From G963675935 sp963675935 (lineage in GTDB: Bacteria > Planctomycetota > Planctomycetia > Pirellulales > Thermoguttaceae), in contig CAXXPV010000001.1 in the NCBI GenBank assembly GCA_963675935.2, positions 124,001 through 188,000 of the forward strand: a DNA stretch of 64,000 bases, in the 5' to 3' direction. The notes beneath the pieces were generated by a model that worked only from the letters and a program-made list of their open reading frames with translations, made no database searches and was not told where the DNA came from. Shown piece after piece: positions 1 through 8,164 of this stretch (the first letter of the stretch is position 1; each line of letters begins with the position of its first letter). Both the position numbers and the translations under genes were made by a program.

Positions 1-46
1 AAACCAAGTCGTAAAGCTGTTTTCGAGTAACTTCAACTGTTTTCAT
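1..46 (-). CDS. partial gene, possible helix-turn-helix protein (N-terminus only)
   Basis: Only the first 15 codons lie inside the window, read leftwards off its edge. I chose the ATG at 46; a second in-frame ATG lies four codons upstream at 58. The visible N-terminus reads MKTVEVTRKQLYDLV. An opening of this type (R-x-x-L-Y-D-L-V) resembles small DNA-binding proteins found on prophages and plasmids, which suits the neighbouring mobile DNA. Fifteen residues cannot establish a family, so this is only a suggestion. Confidence 0.4.
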   Translation of the reverse strand, partial: MKTVEVTRKQLYDLV

Positions 47-201
47 CGTGTACTCCATTTGGCCATATCGTGCGTCAGTATATCATTTCCCTCTCCACGA
101 ATAGAAGGGCTGGTTCGTTCTTGTGCCACTGAAGATACTGGGGGAGTTGAAGTATTCCCACCTACTCCATTACAATCAACGCAACAAGCTGGAGAACGAA
201 T

Positions 202-435
202 GTGCTAACTGCCGGAATCATTGAACTCACAGCCGACCACGTGAAATCCCTTTTGTCCGGCGAAGGAAGCGGCCACGATTGGTGGCATATCGAGCGGGTG
301 TGGCAAATGGCCAAGCGGATCGGACTGGCCGAACATGCCGAACTGCCGGTTGTGGAATTGGCCGCCCTGCTTCACGACATTGCCGACTGGAAGGTGTTTA
401 TACAAAATGACTTACGTTGGGACAATACAGTTTAG
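202..435 (+). pseudogene. HD-domain phosphohydrolase, truncated after the HD motif
   Basis: N-terminal piece of an HD-superfamily metal-dependent phosphohydrolase (YedJ-like group, usually about 200 residues). The GTG start at 202 is preceded by GGAG at 191-194. Visible metal ligands are H29 in HDWWHIERVW and the H58-D59 pair in LLHDIADW. After K64 (about base 393-402) the sequence stops resembling the family and the frame closes at 435, so roughly the last two thirds of the protein are missing. The break coincides with the edge of the foreign block running to about 12 kb. The product could bind one metal at best and is very unlikely to be active. The substrate of the intact protein is unknown. 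Confidence 0.75.
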
Positions 436-655
436 ACAGTAGAATTAGATGGTCAGGCGACCAAGGCTTGCAAAAGACGGCGGAAAAGTAGATTTCGCAG
501 AACCGCTTAAATGAATTCCAAGCCTCTTCCCGGCGTGCGGTCGCATCGGCGGTGAGCGGAGGGATTTTGCCGATGTCCCGACCAGCGGCGGATGCGGCAG
601 CCTGTGCCTTCCGGGCCTGTTCCTTCTTCTTCTCGTATGCGGCAATCTTGCTCAT
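398..655 (-). pseudogene. phage-type protein fragment, possibly a terminase or packaging N-terminus
   Basis: Starts at ATG 655 and has a basic helical N-terminus (MSKIAAYEKKKEQARKAQ), then a segment containing FCEIYFSAVFCKPWSPDHL. This arrangement resembles the first 75 residues of phage proteins in the terminase/packaging class, by recollection only. The similarity fades at about residue 77, near base 425-440, where the sequence becomes an AT-richer stretch (TGGGACAATAC followed by TTTAGACAG at 418-441). That stretch resembles the left end of the IS3-type element at 5124, so an IS probably removed the rest. It lies downstream of, and in the same direction as, the split zinc-ribbon gene. Confidence 0.45.
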
Positions 656-913
656 ACGAGTAGGTTTGCCGACAATTATTTCTCGATAATAACCTCCTGT
701 GTGGTGGTCAAACCATTTCCAAGGAAAATAACCAAGTATGGTTCAACAACTGCCTATTCCTCTAGCCCTGTCCGTTTATATTCCTAACAAGGACCCGGTA
801 TTCTATGCCCTTCAGATTTCTCTCTTGCTGTTCCTTACGTTCAAGAAGAGGAAACAGAATCAGAACGTGCAAGAGACGCAAGAGGAGAACGCGGGAGGGC
901 AACCGTTGGCCTT

Positions 914-1144
914 CTACCAACTTGCCGCGAGTGCCTTTTGATGCGATGGATCATGCTGCAATACCAAACGCATCAAGTCGTCATAGATGGCCGGTCGGCG
1001 TGTTGCCTCTGCTGTTATGAACCTAATATGTTCAGTCAGTGTTGGCATGCTCAACAGTGCATCCAATAATTCCTGGTCGGTCATGTCCTTCAAGTGTGCT
1101 ACTGAGGGCTTCACTTGGCAGGGTGTAAATTTCCAACGGTAGTT
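914..1144 (-). pseudogene. C-terminal part of the zinc-ribbon gene split by the IS3 element
   Basis: These 77 codons (stop included) form the 3' part of the gene whose 5' part lies at 2749-3441. Removing the IS3 element (1149-2748) and one copy of the 4-bp GGTT duplication joins the halves in one frame: R-T at the end of the first half is followed by N-Y-R-W-K-F-T-P-C-Q-V-K-P. The tail holds a helical segment with TDQELLDALLSMPTL and ends in ALAASW. No domain is recognisable in this half. A GTG at 1114 could start a 66-residue product, but without a convincing ribosome site. Confidence 0.7.
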
Positions 1145-1386
1145 GGTTTGTTTTGGTTCAGCGTGAAATGGAAACGTCGATTGCTGAGTTAAGGATCGTT
1201 AAGACATGAAAGTTGTTTGGTAGTGCCTTGGATTTTGCGCATTGATGTTGTAAGCGAGGGAGGTGGACGGCAGCGTGGCCGCCGCCCATGCCTCGCTCAC
1301 AACCCCTAGGTCGGCGCTCGGGTTGGTTCCCACCAGAGCCCTATCCTCCGCCCAGGCCGTTTACCATCGTAGCCGAGTTTCAGCCG

Positions 1387-2310
1387 TCAGGCAACCGTTC
1401 GTAAACGCGACGCCTCGCGTTGCTCCTTGCGACGCTCGCGAGCCTCGTTTAGCTTGCGGTCTCGCACTGCGAAAATCTCCGTCTCGCGGCCCGACAACTT
1501 GTCCGACGGCGCAATGTAGCCGATCGCGCTGTGCAAGCGAACGTGGTTGTAATGCTCCACATAGTTGCCGACGAGGCGAATCGCGTCCTCCAGCGAGATC
1601 GGCGTGCCGGGCCGAATACACTCGCCTTTGATGCTCCCGTGAAATCGCTCCAGCTTGCCGTTGCTCTGCGGATAGTACGGACTCGTCCGCACATGTGTCA
1701 TCCCGCAGATGCGAATGAACTCCTTGAAATCCTTCGCCACAAATTGCGACCCGTTGTCGCTGATGATCCGAGGCGTTTCGTTCGGGAACTTTTCTTTTGC
1801 ACGCTGAAGAACAACCAATTCGTCTTGCTCGGTCATCGAACGGCGAATCTCCCAATGCACAATGTAACGGCTGTAGCCGTCGAGGATCGTCGTCAGGTAG
1901 TAAAACGTGCCATGGATGTTGATGTAGCTTATGTCGATATGCCAATGTTCATGCGGTTTTTTCGGCTGATGGAAGCCCGTGCCTTTCTTGGAGGGTTTGT
2001 TCGTTGAGCGGCCGATGCGGCCCGCCGATTTCAATACGCGATACACCGTGCTGGGACTTGCCGCCACCACGTCGCGGTCGAGCATCATGAACGCCAATCG
2101 TCGATAGCCTTCCAACGGAAACTCGAACGAAAACTTGATGATGGACTGCTTCTCCCAGTCTTCGAGCCACCAGTCGCGCGGCACCCAACCGTTGTGTTCG
2201 TTGCGTTTGCCATAGCGATCCTTCCAGTCGTGAAACTTGCTCGATGTGATGCCCAACCAAGCGACGAACTGCCGGGCGGGAATCTCTGAACGCTCGTTCC
2301 AACGCCGCAC
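1387..2310 (-). CDS. IS3-family transposase, catalytic part (orfB)
   Basis: Integrase-fold (DDE) catalytic protein that cuts and joins the element's ends. The D-D-E pattern is visible: HIDISYI (first Asp), IISDNGSQF (second Asp) and a Glu in NGKLERFHGSIK. The N-terminal third carries the HTH_21-like region (GYRRLAFMMLDR). The frame stays open upstream of the GTG at 2310 as far as orfA, so the active enzyme is probably an OrfA-OrfB fusion made by a -1 ribosomal shift at the A7 run complementary to 2376-2382. No internal stop or frameshift is seen, so the element may still be active. Confidence 0.9.
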   Translation of the reverse strand: MRRWNERSEIPARQFVAWLGITSSKFHDWKDRYGKRNEHNGWVPRDWWLEDWEKQSIIKFSFEFPLEGYRRLAFMMLDRDVVAASPSTVYRVLKSAGRIGRSTNKPSKKGTGFHQPKKPHEHWHIDISYINIHGTFYYLTTILDGYSRYIVHWEIRRSMTEQDELVVLQRAKEKFPNETPRIISDNGSQFVAKDFKEFIRICGMTHVRTSPYYPQSNGKLERFHGSIKGECIRPGTPISLEDAIRLVGNYVEHYNHVRLHSAIGYIAPSDKLSGRETEIFAVRDRKLNEARERRKEQREASRLRTVA

Positions 2311-2357
2311 GTAATCGACGACTTCATCGCGGGTGTCATGGGGAACCCAACATCCGT

Positions 2358-2675
2358 TTAGAGTTCCCCAGCCTCTTTTTTTGCGCGGATGTTCTCCTCC
2401 ATCAATTCGGAGATGACCTCGTTCTTTTGAACGAGCTTGGCCCGCAGCCGGGCAACCTCCTCCTCTTGAGCGGACAGTTTTTGGGCCTCGCGTTTGGCGA
2501 CCGGATGAAAGGCGGCCGAGGCGTTATCGAACAGGATTTTCTGCCAGGCGTAGATTTGGTTGGGCTTGATGCCGTACTCGTCGCACAGATCCGACATCGG
2601 TACTTTATCGACCAAGTACCTCTTAAGGATGGTAGCCTTCTGGTCTGTGGTGAAACATCGTCGTGGTGCAGTCAT
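2358..2675 (-). CDS. IS3-family orfA, DNA-binding helix-turn-helix protein
   Basis: The 105-residue product has an N-terminal helix-turn-helix (FTTDQKATILKRYLVDKVPMSDLCDEYGI, then KPNQIYAWQK) and a C-terminal coiled coil (AQEEEVARLRAKLVQKNEVISELMEEN). Both are normal for IS3 OrfA, which recognises the element's ends and multimerises. The last codons are GCA AAA AAA GAG, a slippery A7 stretch. Slipping back one base continues into R-G-W-G-T-L-N-G-C and the orfB frame. Without the slip, translation ends at 2358 and gives OrfA alone, typically a repressor of transposition. Confidence 0.9.
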   Translation of the reverse strand: MTAPRRCFTTDQKATILKRYLVDKVPMSDLCDEYGIKPNQIYAWQKILFDNASAAFHPVAKREAQKLSAQEEEVARLRAKLVQKNEVISELMEENIRAKKEAGEL

Positions 2676-2748
2676 GGATTTCTCCTCGTTTGGGGTTTGA
2701 TTCTAACCCATACGACCGAGATTTTCCATTTCCAGCCGGTTCAAAACA

Positions 2749-3441
2749 GGTTCGCAGGGTGCCTCTATGCTGGACCTTGGACTTGACCGGCTTCCGTGCT
2801 TCATGTTGCTTTTTGTAGGATTTTATCTTCTCTGGATGAGCCTTTTGATAGGCTCGCACCTTCGCCACAACACAAGCCTTACACCAGCAGTTGCGGCCGT
2901 CCTTGTATCTGGCACTGACGCCGAATTCTTCTAGTGGTTTTTCAACATCACAACAGGGGCAGACCTTGGATTGCTTCGCTCTTGCCGCCTCTCTCGCTGC
3001 TTCCCGCTTCGCTTTCAGTTTCGCCTCTCGTGCCGCCTTCCTCTCCGCCTTCAATCTCTCATGTTCCTGCCGCGCTGATTCTCGTTCTTCATCTGATTGC
3101 AAATTCCTCTGTTCCGCCTTCTTCGCCCGTCTGCGTGCATTTATTGCTTTGGCGTTCGCTTTGGCGTATGCTGCCTTCTCTGCTGCGTGCGCCTTACAGT
3201 ATTCGATCCGCTTCGCTTTCAGCCGTTCCGCATTGGTCTCCCGATATTCTTTGAGATATGCCGCCATCTTGTCGGTATGCCTTTGGCGGTAAGCTGCGTG
3301 GTTGATTGCAACACACTCCTTGCACCAAGTGGCATAGCCGTCTCTTGTGGCGCGGTTCTTGTGGAACGAGTCCAATGATAAATCCCGCTGGCATTTATAA
3401 CAGCGTTTCACAGCAGGTGTGGGCACGGTTGAATCTCTCAA
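2749..3441 (-). pseudogene. double zinc-ribbon protein, N-terminal part, split by IS3
   Basis: The 231 codons before the IS3 element encode two zinc ribbons separated by a long charged helix. Ribbon 1 is C14-x2-C17 ... C40-x2-C43. Ribbon 2 is C161-x2-C164 ... C187-x2-C190. Residues 50-157 are almost wholly Ala, Lys, Arg and Glu and should form a long helix or coiled coil. Such paired ribbons recur in phage and plasmid genes, sometimes annotated as HNH or endonuclease VII-like, but no nuclease residues are visible. With the part at 914-1144 the intact protein would be about 307 residues. The true start may be a GTG a few codons after 3441, nearer the first ribbon. Confidence 0.7.
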
Positions 3442-3598
3442 GCATCGTCTGACGGTGATACGACTTCAATACCTGCTTGGCCCGTTCGACCGTTCTGGCC
3501 AATTCCCGCCGTCGTGCTTCCAGATGTCGATACGCAGGAATATGGGATCAAGGTCAAGATTACTGGTTGAAGGTGTGCGGCCATTTTTTCTGGCGGTG

Positions 3599-4708
3599 TT
3601 AAATCTTTGCGGGATTTAGAGTTATCCAGTAAGTTTGCCACATGCGGCTGTCGTCCAGACACGCAAGGGCCATCATCGCTTCGGCGTTGGCGCCTTCCCA
3701 GCGGCGGCCACGGCCTTTGACCCGTTGCGTGGTGGTCTTGCACTCGCTTTCCATCGGCCCACTGCCAATTTGCCAGCCGCGACGGCGGAACTCGGGGTAA
3801 CGGATCATCGGTTTACGCTCCGCCACATAGTGCATCAGGCGGTTGGCTTCCTTCCGTTTGGTCGGCGATCGCAAGGGAGAACGCCAAGCCACCAGTTGGT
3901 CCCAAGCGGCATCGTACCCCACATGCCGAAACGTGTGCATCACTTCCTCCAGCCATGTCTTGCCCTGGGCGGACTCTTCGCCAAACACGATCCGGCGGCT
4001 CTTCTGCACGTTCTCGCGCAGGTGATAGAAGTCCAATCCGATGGCGTCCACCAAACCGTGAAACTCGATCTGGTTGCGAATCCAGGGGGCCCCGTCCACG
4101 TTGGCCACCTTTTCCTGCGCCTTGGGCAACTCCAGTTGACACGCCATCCGCTGCATCAGCCGCCCCGCCGCCTCGTGGTCGCCGCTGGTCGCCCCCACAT
4201 AGCGATGCTCCATCGTTTCGTCATAGAAGTTGGCCACCTTGAATTCCTTGTAGGCCTGATCGGCCCCTGTTTTCGCGTGGGGCAAGGGCCGACAGCGACG
4301 GCCTCGCCGACGCCGCTTTTCGCGAATCTTCGTCCGCCGCTTCTGCTTTTCTTCGTCGGTGACCAGCGGCACTTGGACGCCGTCGCATCCCAGATACATC
4401 CGAGAAACGTCCTCGGTCGTGCGGCAGTCTTCGGCCGTCCACGACGGCTGTAATTCCCCACGCTGCAAGACACGCAACACCGCCTTGCCTTCCCTTTCGA
4501 CCAACTGCCGCAACGCTTCCTTGCTGATCGACCAATGCGCCGCACGGGCCAGATTCGCGGCGGTCTTCTCAAAACTGCTCGAACCCTGATTCAAGCGACA
4601 GGCCATTTCCCGGACCCCTTCGCTGATCGTCGCCTCGGCTTCATCCAACCACCGATCGGCCGGCGTTTCACTTCCTTCGTGCCGACAGTGCCACCGAATC
4701 CGCCACAC
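3599..4708 (-). CDS. ISKra4-family transposase (copy 1)
   Basis: A 369-residue transposase of the ISKra4 type. Family signatures are YLGCDGVQVPLVTDEEK near residue 105, the acidic NVDGAPWIRN region near 215, and the C-terminal GWQIGSGPMESECK block followed by RVKGRGRRW, with the conserved Glu expected to be catalytic. The GTG at 4708 is only a possible start. The frame stays open upstream through a zinc-finger-like stretch into the end of the preceding small ORF, so the protein may be longer or made by frameshift fusion. It shares every residue with the copy at 55367-56476. Confidence 0.88.
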   Translation of the reverse strand: MWRIRWHCRHEGSETPADRWLDEAEATISEGVREMACRLNQGSSSFEKTAANLARAAHWSISKEALRQLVEREGKAVLRVLQRGELQPSWTAEDCRTTEDVSRMYLGCDGVQVPLVTDEEKQKRRTKIREKRRRRGRRCRPLPHAKTGADQAYKEFKVANFYDETMEHRYVGATSGDHEAAGRLMQRMACQLELPKAQEKVANVDGAPWIRNQIEFHGLVDAIGLDFYHLRENVQKSRRIVFGEESAQGKTWLEEVMHTFRHVGYDAAWDQLVAWRSPLRSPTKRKEANRLMHYVAERKPMIRYPEFRRRGWQIGSGPMESECKTTTQRVKGRGRRWEGANAEAMMALACLDDSRMWQTYWITLNPAKI

Positions 4709-4754
4709 GTCGATTCGCCCATTGATGGTCAGGACGCTGGTGGGCTGCTTTCCT

Positions 4755-5018
4755 TTATTCCGTTTCTTCTTTCCGGTCGCGATGCTGTTCGGAGGGGGGA
4801 AAAGCGGCTTCCGCCGCGTTGACTTTCATCTGGATCGCCTTTTCGTAGGCGACCTGGCGAAAGCGATCCAAGGCATCCCTCGCTTTCTCCTCGCTATCGC
4901 GAATCACCCGGCCCTGCGGCGCGCCGTCCACCGCGTCGGCCACCTCCCGCAACGCTCGCTCGAACTCCGCTCGCATCTGCTCCTCGTAGGCATTCCGATC
5001 TAACTTGGGTAGTGCCAT
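4755..5018 (-). CDS. ISKra4-associated small ORF (copy 1)
   Basis: 87-residue acidic helical protein beginning MALPKLDRNAYEEQM. The ATG at 5018 is chosen over upstream in-frame codons because AGGAGG lies 8 bases before it. It precedes the transposase by 46 bases in the same direction. Elements of this family often have such a first ORF, whose role is not established. It ends in a charged run (EQHRDRKEETE) overlapping the open upstream frame of the transposase, which would allow a +1 shift to fuse the two. An identical copy lies at 56523-56786. Confidence 0.75.
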   Translation of the reverse strand: MALPKLDRNAYEEQMRAEFERALREVADAVDGAPQGRVIRDSEEKARDALDRFRQVAYEKAIQMKVNAAEAAFPPSEQHRDRKEETE

Positions 5019-5123
5019 CGCAATTTCCTCCTGTGCGGCATTATGCAAAAACCAAGACGCCAACCCAAGTTATACAACCTCCCTATTGTTCGCGCCAGTC
5101 ATATTTGCCACACACGGTTGAAG

Positions 5124-6192
5124 TGGTCCCAATAATTTAGACAGGTGAATAAGGTGGATTTGGACTTGATTTCCGGTAAAATAATTTTCCGGGAAAGGAG
5201 ACAGATTCACGATGGGAGGCAAGCGGAAGAGCTTTTCGGCGGATTTCAAGGCGAAAGTGGCTTTGGAGGCGATTCGCGGGGTGGCGACGACGGCGGAAAT
5301 CGCCTTGCGGCACAAAGTGCATCCGAACCAGATCGCCAAGTGGAAGAAGCAGGCCCAGGAAAATATGGCTTCACTCTTCGCCGACGGCCGCTCGAAAACG
5401 AACAAGGTGGATGACGGCCAATTGAAAGAGCGGCTGTTCCAGCAGATCGGCCAGCTTCAGTTCGAGCTCGACTGGCTCAAAAAAAAAGTCGGTGATGCCG
5501 ATTGACGCGAAGCGGTTGCTGGTCGAACCGGAACACGAGCGGCTTTCAATCGTCCGGCAGTGCGAACTGCTGGGTATGTCGCGGGCGGCCTACTACTACG
5601 AGCCGTGGGAGTGGGACGAGACGGCCTTGGCGATGTTGCACGCGATCGACGAGGAGTACACGCGGCATCCGTTCCTGGGCAAGCGGCGCGTGCGCGATTA
5701 CCTCGCGGAACTCGGCTACGACGTGGGCGTCAAACGCGTGCGGACGCTGATGGCGTGGCTCGGCTTGGAAGCGATTTATCCAAAAAAGAACGCGAGTGCG
5801 CCGAATCGAGAGCATAAGAAATATCCGTACTTGTTGCGAAATCTGCCGATCATCCGCCCGAACCAAGTGTGGGCGAGCGACATCACTTACGTGCGTTTAA
5901 GCCGTGGATTTACGTACTTAACGGTGGTGATGGACTGGTTTAGCCGCTACGTGATCGCGTGGGAGCTTTCGACGACGTTGGACTCCGATTTTTGCGTGCG
6001 TTGCTTGGAGCGGGCGTTGGAAAAAGCCAAGCCCGAGATTTTCAACACCGACCAAGGCGTGCAGTTCACGAGCGAGGATTTCACGCGAACGCTGCTTGCG
6101 GCCGACGTGCGAATCAGCATGGATGGGACGGGCCGCTGCTTCGACAACATCATGGTCGAACGCTTATGGCGTTCCGTGAAGCAGGAGGAAGT
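5124..6192 (+). mobile_element. IS3-family element, right end missing
   Basis: It begins immediately after the ISKra4 target duplication with TGGTCCCAATAATTTAGACAG-like end sequence at 5124-5144. It carries complete orfA and most of orfB. From about 6192 the sequence no longer resembles IS3 orfB: the last normal residues are WRSVKQEEV. No right inverted repeat is found before the group II intron begins near 6262, so the element is truncated and cannot move by itself. Confidence 0.75.
5212..5505 (+). CDS. IS3-family orfA (truncated element)
   Basis: 97-residue helix-turn-helix protein starting at ATG 5212 after AAAGGAG. KSFSADFKAKVALEAIRG and the HPNQIAKWKKQ recognition helix are typical of IS3 OrfA, and the C-terminus is a short coiled coil ending in LDWLKKKVGDAD. 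A run of nine A residues at 5479-5487 lies just before the overlap with orfB. OrfB is in the +1 frame relative to OrfA and has its own GTG at 5492, so translational coupling is as likely as a frameshift. Confidence 0.88.
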   Translation: MGGKRKSFSADFKAKVALEAIRGVATTAEIALRHKVHPNQIAKWKKQAQENMASLFADGRSKTNKVDDGQLKERLFQQIGQLQFELDWLKKKVGDAD

Positions 6193-6340
6193 GTCCGGGA
6201 TTTTTCAGGCATGGCAAAAAAGTGCCTTGTGGAAGCGAAGGAGGATTGGTATCCTGACGAATCGGGTAGGAGGGGGCGTTGCCGCCCCCGTCCTCCCACA
6301 CGACCGTGCGTACGGTTCCGTACACGGCGGTTCAGATTAA
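5492..6340 (+). pseudogene. IS3-family transposase orfB, C-terminus lost
   Basis: DDE transposase with the HTH_21 region (HPFLGKRRVRDYLAELGYDV), first Asp in VWASDITYV, second Asp in FNTDQGVQF, and the catalytic Glu in CFDNIMVERLWRSVK. Homology stops after KQEEV (base about 6192). The family normally continues with 40-60 residues ending in YNxxRxHxxLxxxTP. Here an unrelated tail (SGIFQAWQKSALWK) follows, and the last 25 codons are read through domains V and VI of the antisense group II intron. All three acidic residues remain, but loss of the C-terminal helix makes activity doubtful. Confidence 0.85.
6298..6334 (-). ncRNA. group II intron domain V (ribozyme catalytic hairpin)
   Basis: The hairpin immediately follows the reverse transcriptase stop codon. 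Read on the minus strand it is GAACCG, then stem CCGTG-TACG, loop GAAC, CGTA, a two-base CG bulge and CACGG. A short hairpin with a two-base bulge is the diagnostic shape of domain V, which binds the catalytic metals in splicing. The domain VI hairpin carrying the branch-point A should be the next structure at 6264-6297. Confidence 0.65.
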
Positions 6341-7735
6341 ACGCTTAAAACGCTGTGACTCCGAAATAAGGCTCACCAGACCAAGCTGGTGCAGATAACG
6401 GGTCGGGACGGCTTGGTTCATGTGGCTTGCGCCCGCATTCCACCAAGGTCCGTGACCGTTTGTCGCGGAGGTCCATGCTCGGGCATGGTCCAGTCCGCGT
6501 CGCATCAGTTCGCGGGCGCGAGTCCAGTTCCGCTTCCACTGCCGCCATAGGATGGCACGCAGTTTCCGCCGAATCCACTGGTCCAACTCCTCGAACGTGA
6601 TCCGAATCTGCGATTTCCGGTAGTACGACACCCAACCGCGAAGCACTGGACGCAGTTCCTCCAGTACGCGACGAAGGCTGCGCCCCCGGCCACGTCGGAA
6701 GATCGTCCGAAGTTTCTCCTTCAATCGGCTTACCGATTGAGGCGACACCTTCAGCTTCGGTTGGCGATGCGGCGTCACCGTGTAGCCCAGGAACTTGCGA
6801 TTCCAAGGCCGGTCCACCGCACTCTTCTCTCGATTGACTTTCAAACGTAGGCGTTCCCGCAGGAATCGCTCGACCGATGTCAACACGCGCTCGCCCGCCG
6901 CCTTCGACCGCACATAGATGTTGCAATCGTCGGCATAGCGGACGAATCGGTGCCCACGCCGCTGAAGCTCGCCATCCAACTCGTCGAGCAGGATGTTGCT
7001 CAGCAGCGGCGAAAGCGGGCCGCCCTGCGGCGTCCCTTCCGTGCGTTGCGTCACCAATCCATTCTCCATCATGCCCGCCTGCAAGTAGCGGCGGATCAGA
7101 CGAAGGATGCGTTTGTCTTCGATGTGCCGAGCCAGCCGCGACAGCAGAATGTCGTGGTTGACCCGATCAAAGAACTTCTCCAGGTCCATGTCTACCACCC
7201 AACGATGCCCGGCCTCGATGTACTTCCGTGCCCGCTCAATCGCTTGATGGGCGCTGCGGCCCGGACGAAAGCCGAAGCTGGCGTCCGAGAATCGAGGGTC
7301 GAAGTATCGCTGCAACACTTGGTGGAGGGCCTGCTGAATCAGTCGATCGAGTACCGTCGGAATGCCCAGCATCCGCACGCCCTTGCCGCCCGGCTTCGGT
7401 ATCTCTACCTTCCGAACCGGCGAAGGACGATATGCTCCGCTGAGCAATTCTTCCCGAATGGCCTCCCAGCGGGCTTGAAGCAAGGGCTTCAAGTCGTCCA
7501 CGGTAATCCCGTCAACGCCCGAAGCGCCCTGGTTGCCCACGACCCGCTGGTAAGCCGCCAGCATGTTCTTACGGCATACGACCTCCTCCATCGTCATCAA
7601 GGTCTTCTCGCCGACGTGCTCATCACATGCCGCGCCTGCTTGATGCGCGCAGACCGTACTCTCGGCGGTTCCGCCGCCTACCCTCCGGTTGCGCTCCGGC
7701 TTTCCAGCCATCTTGTCTGCATCTCTTTCAGACAT
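6332..7735 (-). CDS. ltrA: group II intron reverse transcriptase/maturase
   Basis: The 467-residue intron-encoded protein both helps splicing and reverse-transcribes the intron into new DNA sites. Reverse-transcriptase blocks are in order: IPKPGGKGVRMLGIP (112-126), the first catalytic Asp in VDMDLEKFFD (181-190), TPQGGPLSPLLSN (235-247) and the YADD box (267-270). The maturase (X) domain follows, with LRGWVSYYRKS near 370 and a basic C-terminus. There is no HNH endonuclease domain, so target-primed transposition would have to use nicks or replication forks. The start at 7735 is uncertain; a start near residue 47 or 49 (MTMEEVV) is possible. Confidence 0.92.
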   Translation of the reverse strand: MSERDADKMAGKPERNRRVGGGTAESTVCAHQAGAACDEHVGEKTLMTMEEVVCRKNMLAAYQRVVGNQGASGVDGITVDDLKPLLQARWEAIREELLSGAYRPSPVRKVEIPKPGGKGVRMLGIPTVLDRLIQQALHQVLQRYFDPRFSDASFGFRPGRSAHQAIERARKYIEAGHRWVVDMDLEKFFDRVNHDILLSRLARHIEDKRILRLIRRYLQAGMMENGLVTQRTEGTPQGGPLSPLLSNILLDELDGELQRRGHRFVRYADDCNIYVRSKAAGERVLTSVERFLRERLRLKVNREKSAVDRPWNRKFLGYTVTPHRQPKLKVSPQSVSRLKEKLRTIFRRGRGRSLRRVLEELRPVLRGWVSYYRKSQIRITFEELDQWIRRKLRAILWRQWKRNWTRARELMRRGLDHARAWTSATNGHGPWWNAGASHMNQAVPTRYLHQLGLVSLISESQRFKRLI

Positions 7736-8164
7736 CGAATGCTCTGCGTCGGTTCGGTCTAATCTGTTCGGCCCTTCGGCGCGGCGATGCGGCCTTGCGA
7801 TCCCCGGCTGTTTCTCCCCTTCCGGGCGAGTGTCTCGATCGAGCGGGCCGCCGGCCCGCGACTACTATGGCCTCGGCTGACTTCTGCCGCCCCTTCGGCC
7901 CGCCTTGCGACGAGTCTAGCCATTGGCAGGACGACAGACCTCTCAGGGTAAGGCGCGTGACTTTCCTCCCATACACCCGCCGCATCTACGTCGCAACGGT
8001 CCGAATGACATCGGGCTTCGAGTCTATTTGCCCTCTCGCCCACCGGTTCGACGCCTCGTATGCGATTCATGTTCTTCGGGCCAGGAGTTTGCCTGCCGCT
8101 TCCTTCGGACTCCGCCTCGCGACGGACGCCCTTGCGTTTCGGCTACCCATTGTCCTAATGGTTA

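Larger units (their letters stand above)
1149..2748 (-). mobile_element. complete IS3-family insertion sequence with 4-bp target duplication
   Basis: The ends are imperfect inverted repeats (left 1149-1175 beginning TGTTTTGGTTCAG; right 2722-2748, read inward TGTTTTGAACCGG), both starting with TG as is usual for IS3. The 4 bases GGTT flank both ends (1145-1148 and 2749-2752). Length is 1600 bp. It carries orfA (2358-2675) and orfB (1387-2310) with a run of seven A residues at their junction. The insertion splits a zinc-ribbon gene, which is restored in frame by removing the element. Confidence 0.9.
3573..5115 (-). mobile_element. ISKra4-type insertion sequence, copy 1, with 8-bp target duplication
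   Basis: The ends GTGTGCGGCCA and (inverted) GTGTGTGGCAA are imperfect terminal repeats. The 8-base sequence GGTTGAAG flanks both sides exactly (3565-3572 and 5116-5123). Length is 1543 bp. It carries a small first ORF and the transposase. The same sequence recurs at 55341-56883 and every product is identical, so both copies moved or were copied recently. This copy sits directly against the left end of the next IS3-type element. Confidence 0.92.

Noticed and set aside
738..941. 67-codon open frame (plus strand) in the remnant region
   Set aside because: No ribosome site or recognisable motif, and it overlaps the C-terminal part of the split zinc-ribbon gene on the other strand.
3635..4453. 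272-codon open frame on the plus strand (also at 55403-56221)
   Set aside because: Antisense to the ISKra4 transposase in both copies.
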